In this document: positions 7,749-15,514 of the stretch, piece after piece
How positions within the stretch are numbered: position 1 is the first letter of the stretch
Layout of the letters: each line of letters starts with the position of its first letter
Position numbers and translations under genes: made by a program
From: JAFDVL01 sp031409955
GTDB taxonomy: Bacteria > Acidobacteriota > Blastocatellia > RBC074
Direction of reading: 5' to 3'
Length of the DNA: 64,000 nucleotides
NCBI GenBank assembly: GCA_031409955.1
Contig: JANNYF010000346.1
Span: forward strand, 4,383 to 68,382
Notes under the pieces: model-generated
Database searches by the model: none
What the model was told of the DNA's origin: nothing
What the model saw: the letters and a program-made list of their open reading frames with translations, nothing else

Positions 7749-9830
7749 TCAACGTTTGGTGATTTCAATGCGTTTGATGACATCGCCGCGCGTCAACTTA
7801 TCCACCGCCTCCAGCCCCGCAATGACTTGCCCGAAGATCGTGTAGCCGCCGTCCAGATGCGGTTGCGGGGCGTGACAAAAGAAGAACTGGCTGCCGCCCG
7901 TATCCTTACCCGAAAGCGCCATGCCCATTGTGCCGCGCCGATACGGTCGCGTATTGATTTCGCAGCGAATTTGATAGCCAGGGCCGCCGCCGCCATCGCC
8001 GCGCGGGTCGCCACCTTGTGCGACAAAGTTCGGCACGATGCGGTGAAAGAGGATGCCATCGAAGTATTTCTGCTTCGCCAGTTCAATGAAATTGTCCACT
8101 GTCATCGGCGCGTCTTTGGCAAACATTTCGACTTTGATGACGCCTTTTGAAGTGTGCAGCGCAACTATTACTTTTTTCTCCATCAGCCGACGCACGCGCG
8201 TGTAGTAGGCCGAATCGTGCGGAAGCGCCGCCGCTTCCGCCGGAACCACTTCGCCCCCTTGGCGCAGCAATTCAGTCGCTCGTCGTCGCACACGTTGGTC
8301 GGGGTCGGCGAGCAAAGCCTTGAGCAAGCTCACCGCGCGCGGCGTTTTGTATTTGCCAATGGCATTCAGAAAAGCGAGTCGCGCATCGCTCTGCGCATCG
8401 GATTTGGCCTGTTCCAAAGCACCAGCCAGCGCGTTGAAATTTTCCTCGTTGAGATCGGTGAGCGCATTGGCCGCTGCTGCTCGCACCGTGATTTCTTTGC
8501 TGGTGAGTTGACCTCGTGCCAACGCCTGCAACCCCTCGAACTTGATCCGAGCGAGCGCACGCAGCAGCGTTGGGATCACGCGCGCCTCTGCTTGGCCTTG
8601 CTCCGCTTGTTCCCACATTTTCAGCAACGCGGCTTTCGCCCGTTCCGAATTCAGCTCGCCCAGCGCTTGCGCAAGCGTGGCGGCACTGCGCCAATCACGC
8701 GGTGTGAGAGCATTGGCATCAAGTCCGACCCAGAATACTTTGTCGCCAAATTTGATCAACTCGGTTTCGATTTCTGTGTACGCGCCTGCGCCGGTTGCCG
8801 CGCGGAGTTGATGCAAAAACGGCACGATGCTTTCGTCCTTGAAGGTGCCGAGCGCGGTTGCCAGTTCCAGCAGCAAATTGATTTGCGGCGGACGCGCGTT
8901 GCCGTTGGCTCTGGCCTGCTGATATTGCTTGCGCAGCGTTTCGCCGAGTGTTAGCAACGGCGTGACTGCACGACGATCCGCGAGCGAAGCCAAGCCGCGA
9001 ATCGCGCTGACCTGCACTTGCTCGCTCGGATCGTTGAGCAATTTGGTGAGCGGCTCGAACGCGCTGGCATCTTTGCTCAGTCCCAGCGCCCGCGCACTGT
9101 TGGCACGAACATTGATCGCACGATCCGCGAGCGTTTCGAGCAGCGCAGGCACGGCTGAATTGATCGGATGACGCAGCCGAAACAGCGCATTGCCCGCTTC
9201 GGCGCGAATGTCGGCATCACGCGATTTCAATTGGCTCGTCAATGGCGCGACGCTGGCAGGCAGTCGAACGCGCATCAACGCTGTGATCGTGAGCGACGCG
9301 AGCAACTTATTGCCCAGCGATAACACCGCGTTCGGAGCAGGCATCTGCGCGATTAACGCCTGATTGATTTTCTCCACGAACTCTTTGCCGAGTGCATCTG
9401 CATTGGCTTGAATGCTGGCAATTTTGCCTAATGCTTCGGCGGCGCGGGCGCGTACTTCAACCGCTTCTGGCTTTTGCTCCAACACTTTTAGCAACGCCTG
9501 CGCAGCTTTCGCATCTTCCATTTCGCCCAGCGCAAAAACGGTGATGAGCCGCAGCCTGTTGGTCGTTGTTGCCTCCAATGCCTTGAGTAACGCATCTGTC
9601 CCGTGTTTGTCGCCGATGCGACCAATTGCCAATGCCGCGCGGTAACGCACTTCTGGCAGCTTGTGCTGCAACAACGCTTCCACTTCGCCAGCGCCCAAAC
9701 TGCGCGCATCTTCCAATTGGATTATGCGGGTGTAGGTATCCGGTGTTGGCGGTTTGCCGCCCGCGAAAATTATCTCGGCGGTGAGCAGCCAGCCGCAGAT
9801 CAAGATCAGCTTCACTCTTTTCGTTCGCAT
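7749..9830 (-). CDS. HEAT-repeat protein fused to a C-terminal cyclophilin peptidyl-prolyl isomerase
   Basis: A 693-residue exported protein. A signal peptide (LILICGWLLTAEIIFAGG) is followed by a long array of HEAT/PBS-lyase-like helical repeats (about 40-520; for example VRYRAALAIGRIGD, VRARAAEALGKIA, VRANSARALGLS). It ends in a complete cyclophilin domain (about 535-693) with VIVALHTSKGVIKVEMFAKDAP, DGILFHRIVPNFVAQGGDP, GTMGMALSGKDTGGSQFFF and HLDGGYTIFGQVI. The active-site Arg (FHRI), Phe and Gln (NFVAQGG) and the SQFF motif are present, so isomerase activity is likely. It probably acts in the periplasm on folding or assembly, with the HEAT solenoid as a docking platform (inference). Its ATG directly follows the permease stop codon, and its AGGAGG Shine-Dalgarno lies within the end of that gene, so translation is likely coupled. 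Confidence 0.9.
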   Translation of the reverse strand: MRTKRVKLILICGWLLTAEIIFAGGKPPTPDTYTRIIQLEDARSLGAGEVEALLQHKLPEVRYRAALAIGRIGDKHGTDALLKALEATTTNRLRLITVFALGEMEDAKAAQALLKVLEQKPEAVEVRARAAEALGKIASIQANADALGKEFVEKINQALIAQMPAPNAVLSLGNKLLASLTITALMRVRLPASVAPLTSQLKSRDADIRAEAGNALFRLRHPINSAVPALLETLADRAINVRANSARALGLSKDASAFEPLTKLLNDPSEQVQVSAIRGLASLADRRAVTPLLTLGETLRKQYQQARANGNARPPQINLLLELATALGTFKDESIVPFLHQLRAATGAGAYTEIETELIKFGDKVFWVGLDANALTPRDWRSAATLAQALGELNSERAKAALLKMWEQAEQGQAEARVIPTLLRALARIKFEGLQALARGQLTSKEITVRAAAANALTDLNEENFNALAGALEQAKSDAQSDARLAFLNAIGKYKTPRAVSLLKALLADPDQRVRRRATELLRQGGEVVPAEAAALPHDSAYYTRVRRLMEKKVIVALHTSKGVIKVEMFAKDAPMTVDNFIELAKQKYFDGILFHRIVPNFVAQGGDPRGDGGGGPGYQIRCEINTRPYRRGTMGMALSGKDTGGSQFFFCHAPQPHLDGGYTIFGQVIAGLEAVDKLTRGDVIKRIEITKR

Positions 9831-11279
9831 TCAACCTCCTGTTCTCTCATCTCTTCGCTTCTTCTTTGCAATTAAAAAAATCGTCACGCCCAGCAAATTC
9901 GCGCCGCCAATTACGCCGAGGATTTTCGCGGCGAACAACCAGCGGCTCTCGACCTGAACGATAGGAAAGACCGCGAACATGACGTTCAGCAGCGTCATCA
10001 AAAAGCCCGATGCGGCGGCGATGCGCAACCACACGGGCGGGCGCGGTTCGACGCCGCGCAAGCCAACCAGCGGAAGCGCAAACATCACCAGATACGTCAG
10101 CGCATAAAACATCCCCGCGCCGCTCCACAACACTTGAAACGCCTCCTGATTGTTTGCGCCAATGAGGCTCAGCAAGCCCAGCCCCAGGATCAGCGTGCTG
10201 CCAAAGAGAATCGAATTCACAGGTGTTTTGTATTTCGGATGCAGCCGCGTGAACCATTGCGGCAACAGTTCATCCCAGCCCGCGACCATCGGCAGCCGCG
10301 CGTTCGCCGTGAAGTTGACGCTGGCCTGACCAATCCGCAGCCACAGCACCGCCAGAATCGCTATTGGCACAATGCGCGCGGCGAGGCCGAACGGTTTGGT
10401 GCCAATGCTCAAGACCTGTGGAATCGGGCCAATCAAATCAATTTCGTTCGTGCCGACAAAGGTCAACACCGAACTCGTGCCGAGGATGAAGATCAACGCG
10501 ATGATCGGCGCGGCAATGAATACCGAACGGCTGATCGTGCGTTGCGGATCGCGGCATTCTCCGGCCAGAATCGCCACATACTCAAACCCACCCAACGCGC
10601 CAAATCCCATCTTGCTCAGAATGTTCAGACTGAACAGCGAAACCGCTGGCATCGTCATCGCAAGCGGCTGATACTCCGGCACAGTGCCGTTCACGTAGCC
10701 CAAAATCGGCAAGGCCACCAGCGCCGCGAAGATCAGCAACATCACGATCCCACCCGCGTTATGCACCCATTTGCCTACGCCCAGCCCCAACACCGACACC
10801 AGCGTGATGCCGCCGACGGCCAGACAACTGACCAGCGTGATGAACCCCTTGTCGGTCGCCATCCAAGCCGCGCCCAGCGCGTAGGAAAGATACGTCGCCA
10901 ATTGCAGCCCCATTTCCGCGCTCAGCAGAATCACGAAAAACCACAGATTCCACGCCACCAAAAAGCCTGTCGCTTCGTTGAAGCCGAGCTTCGCCCACTG
11001 ATACAGCCCACCTTCGAGCGGCATCAGCCGATTGAGATACGCAACGACGACCGCAGAGGGAATGTAGAACAACAGAATCGCCAGCAACCAATACGGAATA
11101 TGCGATGTGCCCAATTTCGCCGCCACGCCAACCCAGGGCAACCCGACGATAAAAAGGATTTGCGTGAGGACAAGGTCACGCAGACCGAGTTCTTTTTTGA
11201 GTTCGTGACTGTGCGCTTCAACCTGCGCTTCGGCGGTGCGCAGTGCAGCGCTCAAGTGCAGGTCATCTGGCTCGTTCAT
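9831..11279 (-). CDS. APC superfamily amino acid permease
   Basis: Inner-membrane transporter of 482 residues with about 12 hydrophobic segments. After a hydrophilic N-terminus comes LRDLVLTQILFIVGLPWVGVAA, followed by PLEGGLYQWAKLGFNEATGFLVAW and GFGALGGFEYVAILAGECRDP, which are landmarks of amino acid-polyamine-organocation permeases (glutamate/GABA antiporter-like branch). The start at 11279 was preferred to an upstream in-frame codon because an AGAAAGG Shine-Dalgarno lies just before it. The substrate cannot be assigned from sequence. It ends exactly where the HEAT-cyclophilin gene begins, so the two form an operon. Confidence 0.85.
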   Translation of the reverse strand: MNEPDDLHLSAALRTAEAQVEAHSHELKKELGLRDLVLTQILFIVGLPWVGVAAKLGTSHIPYWLLAILLFYIPSAVVVAYLNRLMPLEGGLYQWAKLGFNEATGFLVAWNLWFFVILLSAEMGLQLATYLSYALGAAWMATDKGFITLVSCLAVGGITLVSVLGLGVGKWVHNAGGIVMLLIFAALVALPILGYVNGTVPEYQPLAMTMPAVSLFSLNILSKMGFGALGGFEYVAILAGECRDPQRTISRSVFIAAPIIALIFILGTSSVLTFVGTNEIDLIGPIPQVLSIGTKPFGLAARIVPIAILAVLWLRIGQASVNFTANARLPMVAGWDELLPQWFTRLHPKYKTPVNSILFGSTLILGLGLLSLIGANNQEAFQVLWSGAGMFYALTYLVMFALPLVGLRGVEPRPPVWLRIAAASGFLMTLLNVMFAVFPIVQVESRWLFAAKILGVIGGANLLGVTIFLIAKKKRRDERTGG

Positions 11280-11445
11280 TGGATTGCCTTTCTGTTTGCG
11301 ATTAAGGTGGCTCACTCTACTGCTGATTGATCCACTGCACAAGATAGGAGTGTTAGCTGACTCACGGCTTCGAATTATGTTTGTCCACCGCCCTTTCTGT
11401 CAGAGAGGGAGTGCATTAGAATGCTTGCACAAAGGAGTTGCTCGT

Positions 11446-11673
11446 ATGAGTTTTATTGTCGAAGCGATCTATGAATCCGGTGTCTTGAAGTTGCTTGCGC
11501 CATTGCCGCAACTCAAAGAGCAGGAACGCGTGCGCGTGACGCTGGAAACCGTCAGCCCCGCCGAAGATGCAGTTCGTTTGATTGCACAACAACGACAGAA
11601 CCGCATTCAAATCGAACCGCACGCGGCACGCGAAATTGGTGACAGTCACGAATACGATCTGCTGGGGAGTTGA
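11446..11673 (+). CDS. DUF104-type antitoxin
   Basis: A 75-residue protein starting MSFIVEAIYESGVLKLLAPLPQLKE, the hallmark N-terminus of the DUF104/AF2212-like family, in which a small beta-strand domain (VEAIYENGVLKPLE...) precedes a partner PIN toxin. It ends 3 nt before the GTG of a PIN-domain gene, the standard order antitoxin then toxin. A clear AAAGGAG Shine-Dalgarno at about 11431 fixes the ATG at 11446 rather than upstream codons. It probably neutralises the PIN nuclease and represses the operon. Confidence 0.82.
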   Translation: MSFIVEAIYESGVLKLLAPLPQLKEQERVRVTLETVSPAEDAVRLIAQQRQNRIQIEPHAAREIGDSHEYDLLGS

Positions 11674-11676
11674 ACC

Positions 11677-12189
11677 GTGCCGCAATTACGAACCAACCTG
11701 CCTGACGGCACAAGGTGTTTTCTTGATGCTACGGTTTTTTATTACCATCTGGTCAACACCCCACCGCTGTCTGACGATTGCTCTGACTTACTAATGCGTG
11801 TCGGGGCAGGTGCGATCAGCGCAGTGACCTCCACCGTTGCACTAGCTGAAGCCGCGCACAAAGTCATGCTGGCAGAGATCGTGCGGCGGCACGGCGTGGT
11901 GCCACAGGGATTGATTGCTCGCCTCAAAAAGCATCCTGAATTGCTAGATCATCTCACCGAACACCAACAAGTCGTCGCGTTGGCTAGAGCTTTGCAAATT
12001 ACGATTGAACCCATTACGGCTGCCTTGCTCCAGCGTGGCGCAGAACTATCGCCTCAACAACGTCTGCTTACCAACGATGCGCTGACGTTGGCGGTGATGG
12101 AAAAGCTGGGGGTCAGCCATCTAGCCACGAATGATGATGACTTCGATTCCATTGCTGGACTTACCGTTTGCAAGCCCGCCAGAACATAG
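11677..12189 (+). CDS. PIN-domain ribonuclease toxin (VapC-like)
   Basis: A 170-residue PIN-domain protein partnered with the DUF104 antitoxin. The predicted acidic metal-binding residues are all visible: Asp in RCFLDATVFYYHL (about 17), Glu in TVALAEAAHKV (about 54), and LTNDALTLAV and HLATNDDDFD towards the C-terminus. It would act as a Mg-dependent endoribonuclease that stops growth when freed. The start is GTG at 11677, 3 nt after the antitoxin stop, with GGGGAG inside the antitoxin's last codons as ribosome-binding site. It is longer than classical VapC (about 130), as usual for DUF104 partners. It converges on the DUF3179 gene. Confidence 0.85.
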   Translation: MPQLRTNLPDGTRCFLDATVFYYHLVNTPPLSDDCSDLLMRVGAGAISAVTSTVALAEAAHKVMLAEIVRRHGVVPQGLIARLKKHPELLDHLTEHQQVVALARALQITIEPITAALLQRGAELSPQQRLLTNDALTLAVMEKLGVSHLATNDDDFDSIAGLTVCKPART

Positions 12190-12195
12190 CTATGG

Positions 12196-13419
12196 CTATT
12201 TGTTCGTCGTGTATACGATCGTGTCGGGATGATAAATCTTCCAATCGAACCAATAATCTTTCAGCACCGCAATTTTCCTGAGTTGCTTTCCGGCAAGTGA
12301 GCCGCCAATGGCCTTACCGCTAAAATCCCACGTTGATCCGGTTTCTACATCTACGAATTGCAAGGGAGTCGTATCGGCTTTTGCAAAGAACTCCAACGTG
12401 CGGTCATCCACGCGACGATCAAACACGCGCACGGATTTGTTGTCATCGCCCAGCCCAACAAAGATCGGTGTCGTGTCAATCGTGTTGATGATGAGGCGTT
12501 GTTGTTTCAAGACGTCCATTGGGTAGGCAATGGCTTTGCCGTTCACGACGATGCCTGCAATCAAAGCGCGCGGTTTGAGTTTGTCATTCGCATCAACGGG
12601 TACGACGACGCGCATCTTCTCGTATTCTTCTTCCCAATTCGCGGCTTCGTACTGTTTGCTGACGCGGTCATCGGGGCGCAGCACGCGTCCGTTTGGATGT
12701 TCGCGCTTCCACACGGCGAACGTGATTTCATCGGTGAAGACGCCGTTGAGATTGCGGCCTTTGAATGTGCCTTGCATCGCTTCGCCGGAAACCTGTTGCC
12801 ACCAGGTACCGGTTTCTTCATCGCGCATAATGAAGTTTTGGTTATTGATCCCCGCGAGGTGGAAGGTCAGTTTTTTGCCTTCGATTTCGGATTCCCACAC
12901 CAGACCGGTGTGACAGAGCGTTCAGTAAGTCGCCGTGATCGGCTTGCCTCCGACGACATCGTTGACGACGTGATGATAGGCCATTTGCCGCACGGGATAC
13001 GCGACCGCTTCGCCGTTGATTTCGACTGCTAACACCATATCGTTGTCGTTGACGAAACTCGCTTCGCTGACTTTGGCGTAGGCGGCATTGGGCAGCGGAT
13101 TGAACATCCACTCGAAATGATTCTGGCGTGCAAACCACGTCGCGGCAAGCAATGGCACGAGCAAGAGCAGCATTGCAATGCGGCTCCACCATCGCGCGTT
13201 GCGCCAAAGCCTGAAGCACAATAACAGCGCCAAAACAGAAGCGATGATGGTTGTCCACGGCGCGATGCGACGCAGCCAGAATGACCATTCTACGCCCGTC
13301 GCAGTTTGCGCTTTGAACGGCATGATGACGAAGACAGGAATAGCGACGACCGCGAGGGCTGTGACAATCAGCAGCAACAGCGCGAGCCATAATTTCCAGC
13401 GGGAGTTTTTAGATTGCAT
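12196..13419 (-). CDS. Membrane DUF3179 protein, candidate selenoprotein (in-frame TGA at a CxxC cysteine)
   Basis: Read through the TGA at 12924-12922, this is one 407-residue protein. The N-terminus has two membrane helices (LWLALLLLIVTALAVVAIPVFVI, about 10-31, and a second at about 53-90). A DUF3179 domain follows: VEINGEAVAYPVRQMAYHHVVNDVVGG, then TATY-U-TLCHTGLVWESEIEG. Family members have cysteine where the TGA lies (TYCxLCxTG), so the codon converts CxxC to UxxC (U166, C169). The frame is identical on both sides and the downstream 240 codons are intact DUF3179 sequence (DEETGTWWQQVSGEAMQG; ETGSTWDFSGKAIGG). A hairpin follows the TGA at SECIS distance. Function is unknown; a membrane-tethered thiol/selenol redox role is inferred. 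The alternatives, a nonsense mutation or sequencing error, are unlikely given the neighbour with the same feature. Confidence 0.78.
12896..12912 (-). promoter_or_regulatory. Putative bacterial SECIS hairpin of the DUF3179 gene
   Basis: Reading on the minus strand, 15 nt after the in-frame TGA lies a perfect 6-bp stem CACACC/GGTGTG closed by the 5-nt loop GGTCT. A U-G pair can extend the base. The short apical loop with G in its first two positions and the distance from UGA fit the known bacterial SECIS consensus for SelB binding. Confidence 0.65.
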
Positions 13420-13450
13420 AAAAGTGGAAAGGTTACTTTCGGGGGTGAAC

Positions 13451-13543
13451 CACGGGGATCACGGGAGACACGGGGAAAAAATGACGAATAGTAGCCCTCA
13501 TCTCAATTTCTTAATTCACCCCGTGCGCCCCGTGATCCCCGTG
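13451..13543. repeat. Intergenic palindrome between the two candidate selenoprotein genes
   Basis: Arms at 13451-13475 and 13519-13543 (cacggggatcacggg...) are inverted copies with about three mismatches. There is no T-run in either direction, but the hairpin would separate the AhpD-like and DUF3179 transcripts. It belongs to the general set of long palindromes of this genome. Confidence 0.65.
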
Positions 13544-13560
13544 ATGATACTACGCTACGA

Positions 13561-14130
13561 TCAATCACGCCCAACGCCGAGCGCATCCGCGACACGATTG
13601 ATGTAATTGAACCACGACGCGATCAACGTGATCTGCAAAATCGCTTGATCATCAAAACCCACGGCGCGCAATCGTTCGTGATAGCCCGGATGAATCTTCG
13701 TCGCATCTTTTGTGATTTGCACGACGTAATCCAGCATCGCGCGTTCGGCTTCGGTAATCGGCGCGGTTGTGTAATCGCTTTCCAGCGCCGCTACGAGGTC
13801 TTGATCTAAAGTCACCCGACGCAGAAACTCTGCGTGCGATTCGATTCAGTAATGACAGTGGTTCGTGACGGATACCATCGTCGCAATCATTTCGTGGTGC
13901 TTGCGCTCCAGTGGCAAATCCGGTGACATCAGCACGCCGAAGGTTGCAAACGCGTGATAGAGCGCGTCGGGAATCAAGCTGTGTGATGCGACGATGCTGG
14001 AGCCTTCGCCGTCCGGGGTCGGATGAATCGGCGTTGCATATTCACGCGGGTATAGTTCGCGTTGCTTTTGCGCGGCGGTGCGCAACGTTTCATCCGCTTC
14101 AGAAAAGGGAATGGTTTTGATCCAGGCCAT
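13561..14130 (-). CDS. AhpD-like peroxidase-related protein, candidate selenoprotein (CxxU)
   Basis: Read through the TGA at 13848-13846, this gives a 189-residue carboxymuconolactone decarboxylase/AhpD-family protein (TIGR01926-like, usual length about 180-190). The active-site region reads HHEMIATMVSVTNHCHY-U-IESHAEFL. Relative to M. tuberculosis AhpD (Glu118, Cys130, Cys133, His137), Glu80, Cys92, the TGA at position 95 and His99 keep exact spacing. The TGA therefore replaces the attacking cysteine of CxxC. Downstream the same frame continues with typical family sequence (LTEAERAMLDY-like, GFDDQAILQITLIASWFNYINRVADALGV). AhpD-like selenoproteins are known in other bacteria. It probably reduces peroxides or disulfides. 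The start is 5 bp after the stop of the upstream CMD-domain gene, so they form an operon. A SECIS-like hairpin follows the TGA. Confidence 0.85.
13819..13835 (-). promoter_or_regulatory. Putative bacterial SECIS hairpin of the AhpD-like gene
   Basis: Ten nt after the in-frame TGA on the minus strand begins the perfect 6-bp stem ACGCAG/CTGCGT with the 5-nt loop AGTTT, so the loop starts 16 nt after UGA. A G is at loop position 2. Distance, loop size and loop G fit the bacterial SECIS consensus, and the geometry nearly equals that of the DUF3179 hairpin. Confidence 0.68.
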
Positions 14131-14135
14131 AAAGG

Positions 14136-15416
14136 TTAGCTCTTCGGTTTGCGGACATCCTCGAAACTCTTGCCGTATGTTGCGTGATACATCTCAATCG
14201 CTTCGTCTTCGGACGGCAAGCGCAAGCCATCCGTAAAGCGATTCATATAGGCAAAATTGCCGCATTGCAATAACACTTCCAGCGCTCCCTGTGGCTGGAA
14301 TTCTTTGACCAGTGCATCGTAATCGCTTTTCGTCAGCTTGGCTGGCTCGCGCGTAATTTTGCGAGCGAAGACGACCGCCGTCAACTCACGCGGCGTGAGC
14401 GCGGCATCGTCTTTCACCATCGCCATCAGCTTCGCTGGATCAACATTCAAACGACGCAGCCCCTGCACCTGATGCAGCGTACAATAACGACAGCCGTTTG
14501 CCATCGAGATAGCGAACGAAACGTGCAGTTTGATTTCACGCGCGACGCTGTTGTAATCCCGCGACGTGGTCGTATAAGCGCGCCAGACTTTGGTGATGTC
14601 GGGTACGAGCAAAAACGCACGTTGCGAATTGGCGATGCCGATACCCAAGCCGTTCGGATTCCTGGCCTGTTCCTGCGCCGCGCTCAGTGTGGTCGCCGCC
14701 AAGTTCATCTGTTCGTTGGAAACAAGCGAGACGCGCGCTGGAGGTGCTTCAAATTTGGTTGCTGTGACTTTCGCAATTGGCTCATCCAGCGCCCATTTTT
14801 CCACGGGCAGATTCGCACCTTCGCAGTAGCGAATGAAGTAATTGAAAAATGCGGTCGTCATTGTTAGTTCGACGATCTGTGAATCGTTGAATTGCGCGCG
14901 CGTGGTTTGAAATTCGACATCGCTGACGCCATGAACATCGCGTGTCAACGATTCCGCGTAGCGAATCGCCGCCGCTTCGCTCGCGCTCATGGATTTCTCA
15001 TCATTGGACTTCAAGCACGCCAATAGCTTTTGGCCTTTGTCTGATGCCCGCAGCAAGCGTTGTAAATGTGCTGCCGGATACGCGCTCCACCACACTTGGG
15101 CAATGCGCAACCCCATTGCCATTTTAGTTTCGGGCGCAATCGTGCCGTTGTACAAATAGCCTTTGAAGGCTTCGGCTAATGGTTTCGCGCTCTTGGGCAG
15201 CAATGCCAAGCCGCGCGCGTAGTTGGGGATTTTGCCCGCCTCCAACACGTCCGCACCTTTGATGAAGTCGGCGTTCTCATCGGCGAGCGGAACGTTTGGT
15301 TGCGCGGTTTGTTTGGCTTTTGCCGCCTGATTCAACGCATCAATGGAGATGAGTTTGTTTTGGGCAAATGCCGTTGTGGCGGTGATGATGAGCAAGAAAG
15401 TGATGAGTTGTTTCAT
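14136..15416 (-). CDS. Exported tandem carboxymuconolactone decarboxylase/AhpD-like protein
   Basis: A 426-residue secreted protein with a signal peptide (MKQLITFLLIITATTAFAQ) and two AhpD-like helical repeats. The C-terminal one keeps the redox motif SMANGCRYCTLHQVQGLRRL (CxxC plus His). The N-terminal one has WWSAYPAAHLQRLLRAS at the equivalent position, so its cysteines are lost and the domain is probably structural. The start at 15416 gives a clean signal peptide; a GTG 9 nt upstream is less likely. It lies 5 bp upstream of the AhpD-like candidate selenoprotein, suggesting they work in one peroxide or thiol defence pathway, one exported and one cytoplasmic (inference). Confidence 0.8.
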   Translation of the reverse strand: MKQLITFLLIITATTAFAQNKLISIDALNQAAKAKQTAQPNVPLADENADFIKGADVLEAGKIPNYARGLALLPKSAKPLAEAFKGYLYNGTIAPETKMAMGLRIAQVWWSAYPAAHLQRLLRASDKGQKLLACLKSNDEKSMSASEAAAIRYAESLTRDVHGVSDVEFQTTRAQFNDSQIVELTMTTAFFNYFIRYCEGANLPVEKWALDEPIAKVTATKFEAPPARVSLVSNEQMNLAATTLSAAQEQARNPNGLGIGIANSQRAFLLVPDITKVWRAYTTTSRDYNSVAREIKLHVSFAISMANGCRYCTLHQVQGLRRLNVDPAKLMAMVKDDAALTPRELTAVVFARKITREPAKLTKSDYDALVKEFQPQGALEVLLQCGNFAYMNRFTDGLRLPSEDEAIEMYHATYGKSFEDVRKPKS

Positions 15417-15434
15417 AGCGAACACGAGGAAGAA

Positions 15435-15505
15435 TTAGACAGGATTTACAGGATTCACAAGATGGCTTTTGTCCTAATCTTGTTCATCTTGTAAATCCTG
15501 TCTAA
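15435..15505. repeat. Intergenic palindrome (ttagacaggatttaca arms)
   Basis: Arms near 15435-15463 and 15477-15505: the outer 16 bp are perfect inverted copies and the inner parts are imperfect. It lies between the end of the TonB receptor gene and the start of the CMD gene on the same strand. It could end receptor transcription or be a dispersed repeat; the sequence type gacaggatttacaggatt is familiar as an intergenic repeat in several phyla. Confidence 0.65.
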
Positions 15506-15514
15506 CTGAAATTA

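Noticed and set aside
7311..8150. 279-codon plus-strand frame
   Set aside because: It spans the glucoamylase remnant and the 3' end of the cyclophilin gene in antisense; it has no motif or start signal.
12358..13032. Plus-strand open frame opposite the DUF3179 gene
   Set aside because: It is open only because of codon bias on the real strand; it has no ribosome-binding site or recognisable domain.
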